Source: Haloarcula nitratireducens | GTDB taxonomy: Archaea; Halobacteriota; Halobacteria; Halobacteriales; Haloarculaceae | Assembly (NCBI RefSeq): GCF_019599505.1 | Contig: NZ_RKLT01000001.1 | Coordinates: forward strand, 496,001 to 560,000 | DNA length: 64,000 bases | Direction: 5' to 3' | In this document: positions 25,884 to 35,034 of the stretch, piece after piece | How the letters are laid out: each line of letters starts with the position of its first letter | How positions within the stretch are numbered: position 1 is the first letter of the stretch | Position numbers and translations under genes: made by a program | The notes under the pieces: model-generated | The model's database searches: none | The model's input: the letters and a program-made list of their open reading frames with translations, nothing else | What the model was told of the DNA's origin: nothing

Positions 25884-27065
25884 TCACTCGGGGTCCAGTC
25901 GGACCAAGACGTTCCGCTCTCCGTCGTCGGTCTCTTCGGTCACGTGAGCGTACAGCGAGCCGTTCGCGGCGGATAGCTGGCCGACGTAGCGACCGATATT
26001 CGCCGTGAACCGAGCGGCTTCGACGCGGACGTCGCCGACGCCGACGCCGCCGCCCGGCTTGAGCGCGCGGAGACGGTCGCCGCCGACGTAGACGGTGTTA
26101 CCGACGATGACCGGGGCATGGTCGCCGGTCGTTCCCAGACCGATCCGCCATCGGTGCTCCCCATCCTCGACCCCGACGGCGTGGAGTTCGCGGCCGCCGT
26201 CGGCGTACACCGTGCCGTCCGCGACGCCGATACCACCCTTTGCGAACCCGCCGATCTCGGTCGCCCACTCGCGCTGACCGCGGTGGCCCAGCGCGTACAG
26301 GTTGCCGTCGAAACAGCCGACGAAGATGCGTCGGCCCGCCATCGTCGGCGTACACTGGACCGCGTCGGGCAACTCCGTCCGCCAGTATCCGCCACCGTCG
26401 CTCTCATCGAGTGCGTACACGTCGCCGCCCTCGGTCACGGCGACGACGAACGGCGGTCTCACCGCGACCGGTCGGCGAATCTGGCCGAACAGACGGCGCC
26501 GCCACGCTACCTCGCCGGTCTCGCGGTCGAGACGGTAGACGCTCTCGCCGGCGGCGACGAACAGCCCGCTCCCCTCGTACCCGACCGTCGATCCGGCAGT
26601 GGGCGACTCGAACCGCCGAGACCACTGCTGCTCGCCCGATTCGACGTCGAACGCCCTGGCTCGTTCGCTGCCGGTGACGTACGCGGTCCCGTCGTAGACC
26701 GCCGGCGCGGCCCAGTAGCTCGCTCCCCGGTTTCCCGAGTCGGCCGACCAGCGCTCCTCGCCGCTCTCCGCGTCGAGAGCCAACATATCGCTGCCGACGG
26801 TCGCGAAGACGGTGTCGCCGACGACGACCGGCTCGGCGGTGACCAGCCCCGATTCCACGCGCCAGCGCTCGGTGACGCCGGACCGAGGCCCCGATCCCGC
26901 CGGGACGTATCGCGTGTGCTGGCGGTCGTGGCCGGTCGTCGGCCAGTCCGTGTCGTCGCCGGCGGCGTTCGCCGCGGCGTCGTATCCCGAGTCGATTTGA
27001 CAACCTGCGACGATAGCCGTTGTTGCGACTCCCACTGATGCGAGGAAGCTACGTCTGGAGGGCAT
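25884..27065 (-). CDS. PQQ-like beta-propeller lipoprotein
   Basis: A 393-aa secreted protein with a twin-arginine signal and lipobox (SRRSFLASVGVATTAIVAGC, lipid Cys21). The body is a repeat of the PQQ-propeller blade pattern, for example GDTVFATVGSDMLALDAESGEERW, GTAYVTGSERARAFDVESGEQQW, GLFVAAGESVYRLDRETGEVAW and GTVYADGGRELHAVGVEDGEHRW, about seven blades. No catalytic dehydrogenase residues are evident, so a structural or binding role on the cell surface is likelier than PQQ enzymology. Its minus-strand promoter lies in the AT-rich 27085-27101 segment. Confidence 0.85.
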   Translation of the reverse strand: MPSRRSFLASVGVATTAIVAGCQIDSGYDAAANAAGDDTDWPTTGHDRQHTRYVPAGSGPRSGVTERWRVESGLVTAEPVVVGDTVFATVGSDMLALDAESGEERWSADSGNRGASYWAAPAVYDGTAYVTGSERARAFDVESGEQQWSRRFESPTAGSTVGYEGSGLFVAAGESVYRLDRETGEVAWRRRLFGQIRRPVAVRPPFVVAVTEGGDVYALDESDGGGYWRTELPDAVQCTPTMAGRRIFVGCFDGNLYALGHRGQREWATEIGGFAKGGIGVADGTVYADGGRELHAVGVEDGEHRWRIGLGTTGDHAPVIVGNTVYVGGDRLRALKPGGGVGVGDVRVEAARFTANIGRYVGQLSAANGSLYAHVTEETDDGERNVLVRLDPE

Positions 27066-27209
27066 CGAATGCGCGTTTCGTTTAGAAGAGCATTATTTTG
27101 TGGGGTTACACGATACCGCGTCGCTTCGACGCTGCTCCGCCCCTCGTTCGCTACTCCTCGCCTACTGGACGACGACCGCGGTTCACGCACGCATCGCGGC
27201 GGTCCCCGC

Positions 27210-28616
27210 TTACTCGTCGCCCAGAATCCCGCGCTCGGTCATCTTCTTCGGGTCCAGCACCTCGTCGACCTCGTCTTCGTCGAGGTAGCCCTCCTCGAGG
27301 ACGACCTCGCGGATGGTCTTGTCCTCGGCGAGCGCCTTCTTGGCGACCTTGCTGGCCTTGTCGTAGCCGATGGCGGGGTTGAGCGCCGTCGCGAGCGCCA
27401 TGCTCTGCTCGACGCGCTCGGCGCAGTGCTCCTCGTCGGCTTCGAGTTTGGCGACGAACTTCTCGGCGAACACCTCGCTCCCGTTGGCGATGAGCCGCGC
27501 GGACTGGAGGAAGTTCGAGGCCAGGACGGGCTTGTAGAGGTTGAGGTCGATCTGTCCCTCCGCGGCCCCGGCGGAGACGGCGGCGTCGTTGCCGACGACC
27601 TGCTTGTGGAGCTGGTTGACCGCCTCGGCGACCACGGGGTTGATCTTGCCGGGCATGATCGAAGAGCCGGGCTGGTTCTCCGGCTGGTCGATCTCGCCGA
27701 GCCCGTTTCGCGGCCCCGAGGCGAGCAGCCGGAGGTCGTTGGCGATCTTGTTCAGCGACCCGGCGACGGTCCGCAGCGCGCCGTGTGCCTCCGACATCGC
27801 GTCGTGGGCGGCCTGTGCCTCGAAGTGGTTGTCGGCCTCGCGGAACTCGACGCCCGTCTCCTCGCTGATGTACTCCGCGGCCTTCGCGGGGAACTCGGGG
27901 TGGGTGTTGAGCCCCGTCCCGACGGCGGTGCCGCCGAGCGCGAGCTCCGAGAGCCGGCCCTCTACGTCCTGTGCGCGCGAGATGCCCTTCTCGACCTGGG
28001 TGCGATAGCCCGAGAACTCCTGTCCCAGCGTGATGGGCGTAGCGTCCTGCAGGTGCGTTCGGCCGGTCTTGACGACGTTCTCGAACTCGTCTTCCTTCTC
28101 CTTCAGCGCGTCGCGCAGCGACTTCAGCGCCGGGAGGACGTCCTTCTCGACCGCTTCGAGCGAGGCGACGTGCATCGCCGTCGGGACGACGTCGTTCGAT
28201 GACTGCCCGAAGTTGACGTGGTCGTTGGGGTGGATCTCGCGGGTGCCGATCTCCCCGCCGTAGAGCTCGGTCGCCCGGTTCGAGATGACCTCGTTCGCGT
28301 TCATGTTCGAGGACGTCCCGGAGCCGGTCTGGAAGACGTCGACGGGGAACTGGTCGTCGTGTTCGCCCGCGATGACCTCGTCGGCCGCCTCGACGATGCA
28401 GTCGGCCTTCTCCTCGGGGATCATCTCGAGGTCGCGGTTGGCCTGCGCCGCGGCCTTCTTGACGACCCCGAGCGCGCGGATGAACCGCCGGCCGAACGTG
28501 ACCTCGCTGATGGGGAAGTTCTCTATCGCGCGCTGGGTCTGTGCGCCCCAGTACGCGTCGGCCGGGACCTCCATCTCACCGAGACTGTCCTGTTCGGTCC
28601 TGAACTCGTCACTCAT
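27210..28616 (-). CDS. fumC: Fumarate hydratase class II
   Basis: TCA-cycle enzyme interconverting fumarate and malate, 468 aa, iron-independent tetramer type. The superfamily signature GSSIMPGKINP is present, as are TGSGTSSNMNANEV, NDHVNFGQSSNDVVPTAMH (catalytic His-associated segment) and GRTHLQDATPITLGQEFSGY. The C-terminal small domain (NPAIGYDKASKVAKKALAEDKTIREVV) is complete. A TATA-like GGTTTTACGC on the minus strand, about 28643-28648, predicts a leaderless or near-leaderless transcript. Confidence 0.97.
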   Translation of the reverse strand: MSDEFRTEQDSLGEMEVPADAYWGAQTQRAIENFPISEVTFGRRFIRALGVVKKAAAQANRDLEMIPEEKADCIVEAADEVIAGEHDDQFPVDVFQTGSGTSSNMNANEVISNRATELYGGEIGTREIHPNDHVNFGQSSNDVVPTAMHVASLEAVEKDVLPALKSLRDALKEKEDEFENVVKTGRTHLQDATPITLGQEFSGYRTQVEKGISRAQDVEGRLSELALGGTAVGTGLNTHPEFPAKAAEYISEETGVEFREADNHFEAQAAHDAMSEAHGALRTVAGSLNKIANDLRLLASGPRNGLGEIDQPENQPGSSIMPGKINPVVAEAVNQLHKQVVGNDAAVSAGAAEGQIDLNLYKPVLASNFLQSARLIANGSEVFAEKFVAKLEADEEHCAERVEQSMALATALNPAIGYDKASKVAKKALAEDKTIREVVLEEGYLDEDEVDEVLDPKKMTERGILGDE

Positions 28617-29046
28617 ACGTACGACCGGTCGAACGCCCTCGCGTAAAACCCACCGGTACGTCCGGAACGTCCCGCCGTGTCGACGGACGTCACCTACTAA
28701 TCGTTACGTACTCGTTCACCACATTTTACCGAACTCCACCCGAAATGGAGGTGTTCTCAGTTCGCCGTCGACCGGTTAACTCGTCTTCCAGGGAACTACG
28801 AGAGAGATCGTCGGTTCCTACGTAGAATTTTCGGGTATTTCGACCTCTAGATCGGTTTTATCGGCGATAGACCTCCATGATACTCCAAACCAAGAAGGCA
28901 TCGAATAAAATCACGAATTATCACCATAGAACGCCGAGCGCGACGAATTTCGGCGTTTCAGTCGCCGGCTGATATGCATGAATATTCGGAAGCATTAAGT
29001 GTTGGGTCTCGCCACTTAGGATGAGTTCGACTCCACGGTGACAACC
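28617..29046. other. Intergenic region upstream of the sugar ABC operon
   Basis: No convincing gene is visible in these 430 bp. It is AT-rich (28840-28990). It contains a small hairpin (CGCCGA ... TCGGCG around 28931-28955) and a TATA-like CATTAAGTG at 28993-29001 that would start the ABC-operon transcript about 23 nt before the first ATG. I see no clear TrmB-type operator. Confidence 0.45.
28993..29001 (+). promoter_or_regulatory. TATA-like box of the sugar ABC operon
   Basis: CATTAAGTG about 50 nt before ATG 29047, preceded by an AT-rich stretch. Confidence 0.4.
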
Positions 29047-29364
29047 ATGACTGACGACCCATCTTCGGAGCTACCGCGCACTCGTGCCACCTGCACGCGA
29101 GCGACGATAGCTTCGGACGCCTCCGCCGACCGCGGTGGTCGCTCCAGCGAGGAGCCAGAGCGCGGCGAGGCGACGACGGGTGCTAGTGGTACACCAGCGG
29201 TGCCGACGGCGCGACGACTCGCTCACTGGTGGGTGAGCGACGTAGCGGCCGTCCCCGCGACCGAGCGGGGACGGACGGCGTCCACGGTGTTATCACCGGG
29301 GGCGTCGGGATCCGGCGCAGACGACGCCGTCGACGTGGTGTACGACGAACTCACGTCCGCGTAG
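29047..29364 (+). CDS. Small ORF in the position of the ABC substrate-binding protein
   Basis: A 105-aa ORF of unknown function, first in the sugar ABC operon, where haloarchaeal loci normally encode a 400-450 aa substrate-binding lipoprotein. It has no signal peptide or lipobox and is low-complexity (Ser, Thr, Ala, Arg, Glu). The only hint of homology is TARRLAHWWVSDV at about 58-70, reminiscent of the VHWWTAGGE stretch after the signal region of such binding proteins. It starts with tgacaaccATG, and the first permease starts with tgacacaaccATG. It could be a remnant after an internal deletion, a new small protein, or non-coding. The 12 bp to the first permease supports transcription as part of the operon. 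Confidence 0.4.
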   Translation: MTDDPSSELPRTRATCTRATIASDASADRGGRSSEEPERGEATTGASGTPAVPTARRLAHWWVSDVAAVPATERGRTASTVLSPGASGSGADDAVDVVYDELTSA

Positions 29365-29376
29365 ACTGACACAACC

Positions 29377-30447
29377 ATGCGCGAGATATTCAATAGACTC
29401 CGAAAAGCCGGGGATACCCTCCGGTCGGCGACATCGCGGGAGGAATCGGACGACAGACAAGTAGCGACGGACGGTGGGACGGAGACCGTCGTCGGCGACC
29501 GACGACGGGATACGCTCCGGGATTCGTTACCCGTCCAGTGGGAACTGATCGAGTCGGCCCCGTTCTGGCTACCGCCGGTGTTGCTGGCGGGCTTTTTCGT
29601 CTACGGCGCGATCTTCTGGAACGTCCTCCTCTCGATGACGGACTTCCAGGGCCTCGGCGAGCCCAACTACGGCCAGCTCGATTTCAGCATGTACGCGACG
29701 ATGCTGAGCGACGGGGCGTTCTGGCAGGCGACCCAGAACACCATCGTACTTCTGGTGGTGTTCACCATCCTCTGTCTGGCCCTCGGGATGCTGGTCGCCA
29801 TACTGATCGACCAGAACATCCGCTTCGAGAACACGTTCCGGACCATCTACCTGCTCCCGATGAGCCTCTCGTTCGTCGTGACGGCGACGATGTGGGCCTG
29901 GGTGTACAACGCCAAGAACGGCGTGTTCAACCAGCTCCTTCGCCTGTTGAATCTCGAAGGACTGGTCGTTTCGCTCTTGAAACCCGAGACGGTCAACGCC
30001 ACCGTCGTCCAGTGGCTCTCCTGGAACACGACGGCGCTCGCGGCCGTCATCTTCGCGCTGATCTGGCAGTTCAGCGGCTACGCGATGGTCGTGTTCCTCG
30101 CCGGACTGCGCGCGATCCCCGACGAGCACTACGAGGCCGCACGCGTCGACGGCGCGTCGACGGTGCGGATGTACCTCCGCGTCATCATCCCGCAACTGCG
30201 CGCCTCGGCCGTCTCGGCGTCCGTCGTGCTGATGGTGTTCGCGCTGAAGGCGTTCGACTTCATCTACGCGCTCCGCGGCTCACAGCCGGGCGCGAACCTG
30301 GACATCCTGGCGACGATGATGTACCGCGTCGCGTTCAGCAGCCTCCGATGGGCGTACGGCTCCGCGATCGCCATCGTGCTGTTCGTTCTCGCGCTGCTCG
30401 TCATCGGCCCGTATCTCTACAGTGAATACAAGCGAGGTCAACTATGA
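29377..30447 (+). CDS. Sugar ABC transporter permease (MalF/UgpA-like)
   Basis: Membrane subunit of a CUT1-type carbohydrate importer, 356 aa. A charged cytoplasmic N-terminus of about 55 residues precedes six predicted helices, starting with FWLPPVLLAGFFVYGAIFWNVLL. The ATPase-contact loop is EHYEAARVDGAS, matching the EAA-x3-G signature. A long loop between helices (NAKNGVFNQLLRLLNLEGLVVSLLKPETVNATVVQWLSWN) is typical of MalF-like partners. It overlaps the second permease by 4 bp. The sugar cannot be told from the sequence. Confidence 0.93.
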   Translation: MREIFNRLRKAGDTLRSATSREESDDRQVATDGGTETVVGDRRRDTLRDSLPVQWELIESAPFWLPPVLLAGFFVYGAIFWNVLLSMTDFQGLGEPNYGQLDFSMYATMLSDGAFWQATQNTIVLLVVFTILCLALGMLVAILIDQNIRFENTFRTIYLLPMSLSFVVTATMWAWVYNAKNGVFNQLLRLLNLEGLVVSLLKPETVNATVVQWLSWNTTALAAVIFALIWQFSGYAMVVFLAGLRAIPDEHYEAARVDGASTVRMYLRVIIPQLRASAVSASVVLMVFALKAFDFIYALRGSQPGANLDILATMMYRVAFSSLRWAYGSAIAIVLFVLALLVIGPYLYSEYKRGQL

Positions 30448-31370
30448 GTACGTCTGATCGAAATCCCATTCAGCGGCTCCGGAACATGGAACGCAGCCGT
30501 ATCGGTCTCTACGTCGTCTTGCTGTTCGGCATCGTCTTCTATCTCTTCCCGATGGAGACGGCCGTGATGACGATGTTCAAGACCCAGCAGGCGTTCGCTC
30601 AGACCGTCCCGTTCGCGCCGCCGTCGGCCGACGGCTTCACGCTGTCCGCGCTCCAGACGGCGTGGAACACGCTCCGTCCGGGGCTGGTCAACTCCATGCT
30701 GATGGCGATCCCGGCGACGATCCTGTCGGCGCTGCTCGGCAGCCTGACCGCCTACGGGCTCACGACGCTCGACTGGCGCGGACAGGTCGGCGTCGTCGTG
30801 CTCATCATCGCGGGTATCTTCATCCCGTACCAGGCCGTGCTGGTGCCGCTCTCGCAGTTCTGGTACCAGATTCTCCCGGACCTGATGAACGGCTTCGTCA
30901 ACACCGTCTTCGGGTTCTACACCAACGGTAACTGGGTGTACCCGAGTCGAGACGGAAACGTCCAGCTCATCCAGTTGTCGATCACCCACGCGGCGTACGG
31001 GCTGCCTATCTGTACCCTGCTGTTCCGGTCGTACTACAAGAGCATCTCCGACGAGATGATCGAGGCCGCGCGCTTAGACGGCGCGACGGCGTTCAGCATC
31101 TACAAGAACATCATCCTGCCGCTGTCGCTCCCGATGTTCGCGGTGACGCTCATCTACCAGTTCACGCAGGTGTACAACGACCTGCTGTTCGCGCTCGTGC
31201 TGGTCAACGAACCGGCGGCCAACGTCGCGACCCAGCGACTCACCGCCCTGACCGGCGGCGTCGTCCAGTCGTTCAACACCACGATGGCCGGGGCGATCGT
31301 CGCCGCGCTGCCGACGCTGCTCGTGTACGTCTTCTTCGGTGAACAGTTCGCAAAGGGTGTCGCTGAATAG
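30444..31370 (+). CDS. Sugar ABC transporter permease (MalG/UgpE-like)
   Basis: Second membrane subunit of the importer, 308 aa, six predicted helices beginning RIGLYVVLLFGIVFYLFPMETAVMTMFK. The EAA loop is DEMIEAARLDGATAFSIYKNIILP. It ends with VYVFFGEQFAKGVAE, the usual MalG-type C-terminus. Coupled to the first permease by ATGA overlap and followed 13 nt later by the ATPase gene. Confidence 0.94.
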   Translation: MSTSDRNPIQRLRNMERSRIGLYVVLLFGIVFYLFPMETAVMTMFKTQQAFAQTVPFAPPSADGFTLSALQTAWNTLRPGLVNSMLMAIPATILSALLGSLTAYGLTTLDWRGQVGVVVLIIAGIFIPYQAVLVPLSQFWYQILPDLMNGFVNTVFGFYTNGNWVYPSRDGNVQLIQLSITHAAYGLPICTLLFRSYYKSISDEMIEAARLDGATAFSIYKNIILPLSLPMFAVTLIYQFTQVYNDLLFALVLVNEPAANVATQRLTALTGGVVQSFNTTMAGAIVAALPTLLVYVFFGEQFAKGVAE

Positions 31371-31382
31371 GAGGTACACAGA

Positions 31383-32525
31383 ATGGCAAATCTAACACTC
31401 GACGACGTAACGAAGATATTCCACGACGACGACGAGGGCGAGATCGTCGCCGTAGACGAGGTGTCGGTCGACATCCAGGACGGCGAGTTCCTCTGTGTGG
31501 TCGGCCCCTCCGGCTGCGGGAAGTCGACGACGCTGCGGATGATCGCCGGCCTCGAAGACATCACGTCCGGCGAGATCCGACTCGGCGACGATATCATCAA
31601 CGACCAGCCGCCCGCCCAGCGAAACGTGGCGATGGTGTTCCAGTCATACGCGCTGTACCCGCACATGAGCGTCCGCCAGAACATGGCGTTCGGGCTGGAA
31701 CAATCGACGAAGCTCTCGGACGACGAGATCGACGAGCGCGTGACCGACGCGACGCAACTGCTCGGTATCCACGACCTCATCGACCGAAAGCCGGGCGAAC
31801 TCTCCGGCGGCCAGCAACAGCGCGTGGCGCTCGGCCGGGCCATCGTCCGCGACCCGGAGGTGTTCCTGATGGACGAGCCGCTGGCGAACTTAGACGCCAA
31901 GCTCCGCTCGGAGATGCGGACGGAACTCCAGCACCTGCAAGAGGACCTGGACGTGACGACCGTCTACGTCACCCACGACCAGACCGAGGCGATGACGATG
32001 TCCGACCGCATCGCCATCCTCAACGACGGGCGACTCCAGCAGGCCGCGACGCCGCTAGAGTGCTATCACGAGCCCAACAACCTGTTCGTCGCGGGGTTCA
32101 TCGGCGAACCGTCGATGAACTTCTTCGAGGCGGACCGGCGGGGCTCGACGCTCGTCACCGACCACTTCGAGTACGAACTCTCGGAGCGGACCGTCGACGA
32201 ACTGGGCGACCACACCGACGTCACGCTCGGGGTCCGTCCGGAGGACGTCGAAGTGATCGAGACGGCGTCCGGCCGTCACGACTACGACGCCGTCGTCGAC
32301 GTGGTCGAACCGCGCGGGAACGAGAACACGGTCCACCTCACGTTCGACGGGAGCGAGGAGTCGCACTTCATCGCCACCGTCGAGGGGATGCGAGACGTCG
32401 AGGGCGGCGACCGGGTGACGGTTCGGTTCCCCGAGGAGGCGATTCACGTCTTCGATTCGCGCTCCGGCGAGGCGGTTCGGAACCGAAATCTCGACTCCGT
32501 CGAGAAGGTCCAGTCGGTCGTCTGA
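31383..32525 (+). CDS. Sugar ABC transporter ATPase (MalK/UgpC-like)
   Basis: ATPase of the importer, 380 aa. Walker A GPSGCGKST, Q-loop VFQSYALYPHMSV, signature LSGGQQQRVALGRA, Walker B VFLMDEPLANLDAKLR and the switch His of YVTHDQTEAMTM are intact. The C-terminal regulatory TOBE/OB domain (from about 245, GEPSMNFFEADRRGSTLVTDH and LGVRPEDVEVI) is the MalK type, which often can be shared between several importers, so the set could borrow a binding protein from elsewhere. Confidence 0.95.
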   Translation: MANLTLDDVTKIFHDDDEGEIVAVDEVSVDIQDGEFLCVVGPSGCGKSTTLRMIAGLEDITSGEIRLGDDIINDQPPAQRNVAMVFQSYALYPHMSVRQNMAFGLEQSTKLSDDEIDERVTDATQLLGIHDLIDRKPGELSGGQQQRVALGRAIVRDPEVFLMDEPLANLDAKLRSEMRTELQHLQEDLDVTTVYVTHDQTEAMTMSDRIAILNDGRLQQAATPLECYHEPNNLFVAGFIGEPSMNFFEADRRGSTLVTDHFEYELSERTVDELGDHTDVTLGVRPEDVEVIETASGRHDYDAVVDVVEPRGNENTVHLTFDGSEESHFIATVEGMRDVEGGDRVTVRFPEEAIHVFDSRSGEAVRNRNLDSVEKVQSVV

Positions 32526-32565
32526 CGCCGGTCGTTCTCCGCTCACGACGGGTCCCGTTTCTCGA

Positions 32566-33546
32566 CTACGTCCAGCGGTCCAGTCCCGTCTGGACGACGG
32601 ACTCTTCGAGGCGCTCGAACCCGCGAGTGACTTCTTCGGGGTCGACCTCCCACTCCTCGGTGACGAATCGACGCGCGGCCGCCACGTCCGGTTCGATATC
32701 GGTCCTGACCTCGTAGTCGTCGGTGACGGCGGGGTCGAGAAACAGGTCCCTGATGCGGTCGGCGTGGTCGATGTGGTCGCCGCGGGCTTCCAGGACGGCG
32801 TAGAGGTCGCCGTGTTCGTGCAGTTCTTTGACGGCGGTCTTGGGGCCGATACCGGCGATCCCCTCGTTGAAGTCGGTCCCCATGAGGATGGCGGCGTCGA
32901 CGAGTTGCTCCCAGGTGAGGTCGTGCTCGTCGAGCGTCGCCTCGAAGTCCATCAGTTCGGGGTCGCCCTTGGAGGTCAGTTGCCGGAGCGTGTAGGGCGC
33001 GCCAAAGAGCAGGGCGTCGTAGTCCTCGCTGCCGACGTAGTCCACGTCGTTCTGTCGGGCCATGTACGATGCCTGCCCTTCGCCTTCGGCCGGCGCGTCG
33101 ACGATGGGGACGTCGAGCAGTTCCAAGAGATCGCGCGTCGTCTCGACGATGGTCTCGGTGAGCCGCTGAGTGCGCGAGTCGAGCTTGGAGGCGCGGACGC
33201 TGTCGCCGCTCTCGCGGGCCGCTTCGAGTTCCTTCTCGTAGCGCTCCCGCTGCTGTCGGCGCTTCTCGACCTCGTCGTCCTTGAGGTCGGTGACCGCGCC
33301 GTCGAAGACGAACACGGGCGTCAGGCCGTGTTCGAAGAACTTCGGGAGCCCCTGGACGACGCCGATGAGGTTCGCCACCTCAGTTCCGTCGCTCGTCGTG
33401 TACTTCCGGTCGCTCGTGAACTTGACCGTCGTCGTCAGGTAGCGATAGAGCCAGTTGTGAGCGTCCACGGCGACGACGGTTCCGTCCAAATCGTCGAAGG
33501 AGACGTCTTCGATGACCGCGAGCGAGCGGAGATCTGCGTTTCCCAT
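32566..33546 (-). CDS. fen: Flap endonuclease 1
   Basis: Structure-specific 5' nuclease for Okazaki fragment maturation and repair, 326 aa. The N-domain holds [10 protein letters not shown] and [24 protein letters not shown] (metal-binding Asp). The I-domain holds [36 protein letters not shown] with the acidic active-site cluster, and an H3TH segment follows ([28 protein letters not shown]). The C-terminus ([12 protein letters not shown]) is the PCNA-binding peptide, with QTGLDRW standing in for QxxLxxFF. A TATA-like ATTCAAACC lies about 28 nt upstream. Confidence 0.96.
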   Translation of the reverse strand: MGNADLRSLAVIEDVSFDDLDGTVVAVDAHNWLYRYLTTTVKFTSDRKYTTSDGTEVANLIGVVQGLPKFFEHGLTPVFVFDGAVTDLKDDEVEKRRQQRERYEKELEAARESGDSVRASKLDSRTQRLTETIVETTRDLLELLDVPIVDAPAEGEGQASYMARQNDVDYVGSEDYDALLFGAPYTLRQLTSKGDPELMDFEATLDEHDLTWEQLVDAAILMGTDFNEGIAGIGPKTAVKELHEHGDLYAVLEARGDHIDHADRIRDLFLDPAVTDDYEVRTDIEPDVAAARRFVTEEWEVDPEEVTRGFERLEESVVQTGLDRWT

Positions 33547-33626
33547 TGGCCATCGTTAGGGGGACAGCGGTTTGAATCTCCCGGGACGGGTAAGATTCAA
33601 CAGGGAGCACGCCGAATTATCCGTCG

Positions 33627-34439
33627 ATGAGCGTAGTCGACCGCCTCAAGCGACCGGAGTACACCGGCGAGAACCGCTGTCTCCCGTGTACTGCCGTCAA
33701 CGGCGTCGTCGCCGTCGGTCTCGCGCTGCTCGCCGCCGTCCTCGGTTTCCGGGCCAGTGGTTCGACGGTTGCGACGCTCGCCGCGGCCGCCGTCCTGTTG
33801 CCCGCCGCCGCCGCCATCTACCTCCGGGGGTATCTGGTGCCGGGGACGCCGACGCTGACGAAGCGATACATGCCCGCGAGCGCGCTGGCGCTGTTCGGCA
33901 AGGGACCTGCGGCGGAGCCGTCGGGGACCGCGACGACGCCCGAGGAGGACGTCGACGTCGAACGATTGCTGCTCGACATCGGCGCGCTCGAACCGTGCGG
34001 TGACGACCTCTGTCTGACCGAGTGGTACAGCGAGGCGTGGCGCGACGCGCTCGACGAGGCCGACCCGGACCGGACGGCGCTGCTCGCGCAGCTGAACCTC
34101 GACGACACGGAGGTCGAGTTCGAGGACCACGGCGAGGCGTTCCGCGCGCGAGTCGACGAGGGGTACGTCGGGACGTGGGAGTCGCGGGCGGCCTTCGAGG
34201 CCGACGTCGCCGCCGCGCGGGTCCTCGAAGAGAACTACGACGGCTGGGAGCGACTGTCGGTTCGCCGGCGCGGCCAGGTGTTGAACGGCCTGCGACTGTT
34301 CCTCGACACCTGTCCGGCGTGCGGCGGGACGCCGACGTTCGGGACGGAGACGGTCCAGTCCTGTTGCAGCGAGTACGACGTGGCCGCGGTCGCCTGCGGG
34401 AACTGCGACGCGCGCCTCTTCGAGTCCGAGCCGGTCTAA
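33627..34439 (+). CDS. Membrane protein with C-terminal zinc-ribbon-like domain
   Basis: A 270-aa protein I cannot name. The N-terminus has a CLPC pair (about 18-21) and two adjacent hydrophobic helices (VNGVVAVGLALLAAVLGF and TVATLAAAAVLLPAAAAIYL), then a cytoplasmic part of about 200 residues. The C-terminus carries zinc-ligand pairs CPACGG and CGNC with an intervening CC (about 229-262). Another Cys pair (EPCGDDLC) lies near residue 120. The layout suggests a membrane-anchored zinc-ribbon protein, function unknown. It is divergent from FEN1 and convergent with the GNAT gene, overlapping it by 4 bp. Confidence 0.6.
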   Translation: MSVVDRLKRPEYTGENRCLPCTAVNGVVAVGLALLAAVLGFRASGSTVATLAAAAVLLPAAAAIYLRGYLVPGTPTLTKRYMPASALALFGKGPAAEPSGTATTPEEDVDVERLLLDIGALEPCGDDLCLTEWYSEAWRDALDEADPDRTALLAQLNLDDTEVEFEDHGEAFRARVDEGYVGTWESRAAFEADVAAARVLEENYDGWERLSVRRRGQVLNGLRLFLDTCPACGGTPTFGTETVQSCCSEYDVAAVACGNCDARLFESEPV

Positions 34440-34960
34440 GCCGGCGGAGAGAGGACTGCCGGCGGGTCGCGCTCGCGCTTGTCGGCTAGAAACGAGGTCT
34501 CTTCCGACGAGAGGTCGCGTTCCCGAAACACGTCCAGTCCCGCTTGGTACCGAGACTGACTTCGGTCGCCGGGCCAGGCGAGAGTGAGCTCCGCGAGACC
34601 GCTCTCCTCGCCCGTGAAACACAGCCCCGCGCGGTAGGCCGCCTGATAGGAAAAGGGGTTGTTCACGCCGATGGTCACGCGCTCGTAGCCCCGCTCTCTC
34701 GCCCGCTCGCGGACGAAGCGCAGGAGCCGAGCCCCCAGCCGCTCGCCCTGCCGGTCCTCGCGGACGGTGACGTAGCGGACACAGAGCGTCTCGGCGTCGG
34801 TCCGGTCGGCGTCGAACGCGGCGGCGGCGACCACGCCGTCGTCGCCGACGACGGCCTTGCCGGTCGAGGTCATGACGAACTTCCCGGCGTAGGCGAAGCG
34901 CCGGTGGTCGAGGCGCAGGCGATGGTCGTCCTCGGGCCACCCCAGCAGCGCGAACTCCAT
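34436..34960 (-). CDS. GNAT-family N-acetyltransferase
   Basis: A 174-aa acetyl-CoA-dependent transferase. Motif A reads VREDRQGERLGARLLRFVRERARERGYERVTIGVNN, with the R-Q-G-x-R-L-G pyrophosphate loop, and the preceding strand is TLCVRYVTV. The C-terminal PFSYQAAYRAGLCFTGEESG fits motif B. ATG 34960 is used because the reading frame upstream is non-coding in character. Substrate unknown. Overlaps the zinc-ribbon membrane gene tail to tail. Confidence 0.85.
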   Translation of the reverse strand: MEFALLGWPEDDHRLRLDHRRFAYAGKFVMTSTGKAVVGDDGVVAAAAFDADRTDAETLCVRYVTVREDRQGERLGARLLRFVRERARERGYERVTIGVNNPFSYQAAYRAGLCFTGEESGLAELTLAWPGDRSQSRYQAGLDVFRERDLSSEETSFLADKRERDPPAVLSPPA

Positions 34961-35034
34961 ACGGGGCGTTCGGTGGCCAGAAAGTTGTACGCTGTGGCGA
35001 GCGAGGTTTAGGGCTCGCTCTCCAACAGATAGAT

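Noticed and set aside
27174..27204. Weak inverted repeat just after fumC
   Set aside because: The stem GACCGC/GCGGTC is interrupted and no T-tract follows, so I did not call a terminator.
33597..34940. Long Arg-rich frame opposite the zinc-ribbon membrane protein and overlapping the GNAT gene
   Set aside because: GC-rich shadow without domains; the opposite-strand genes have coherent helices and motifs.
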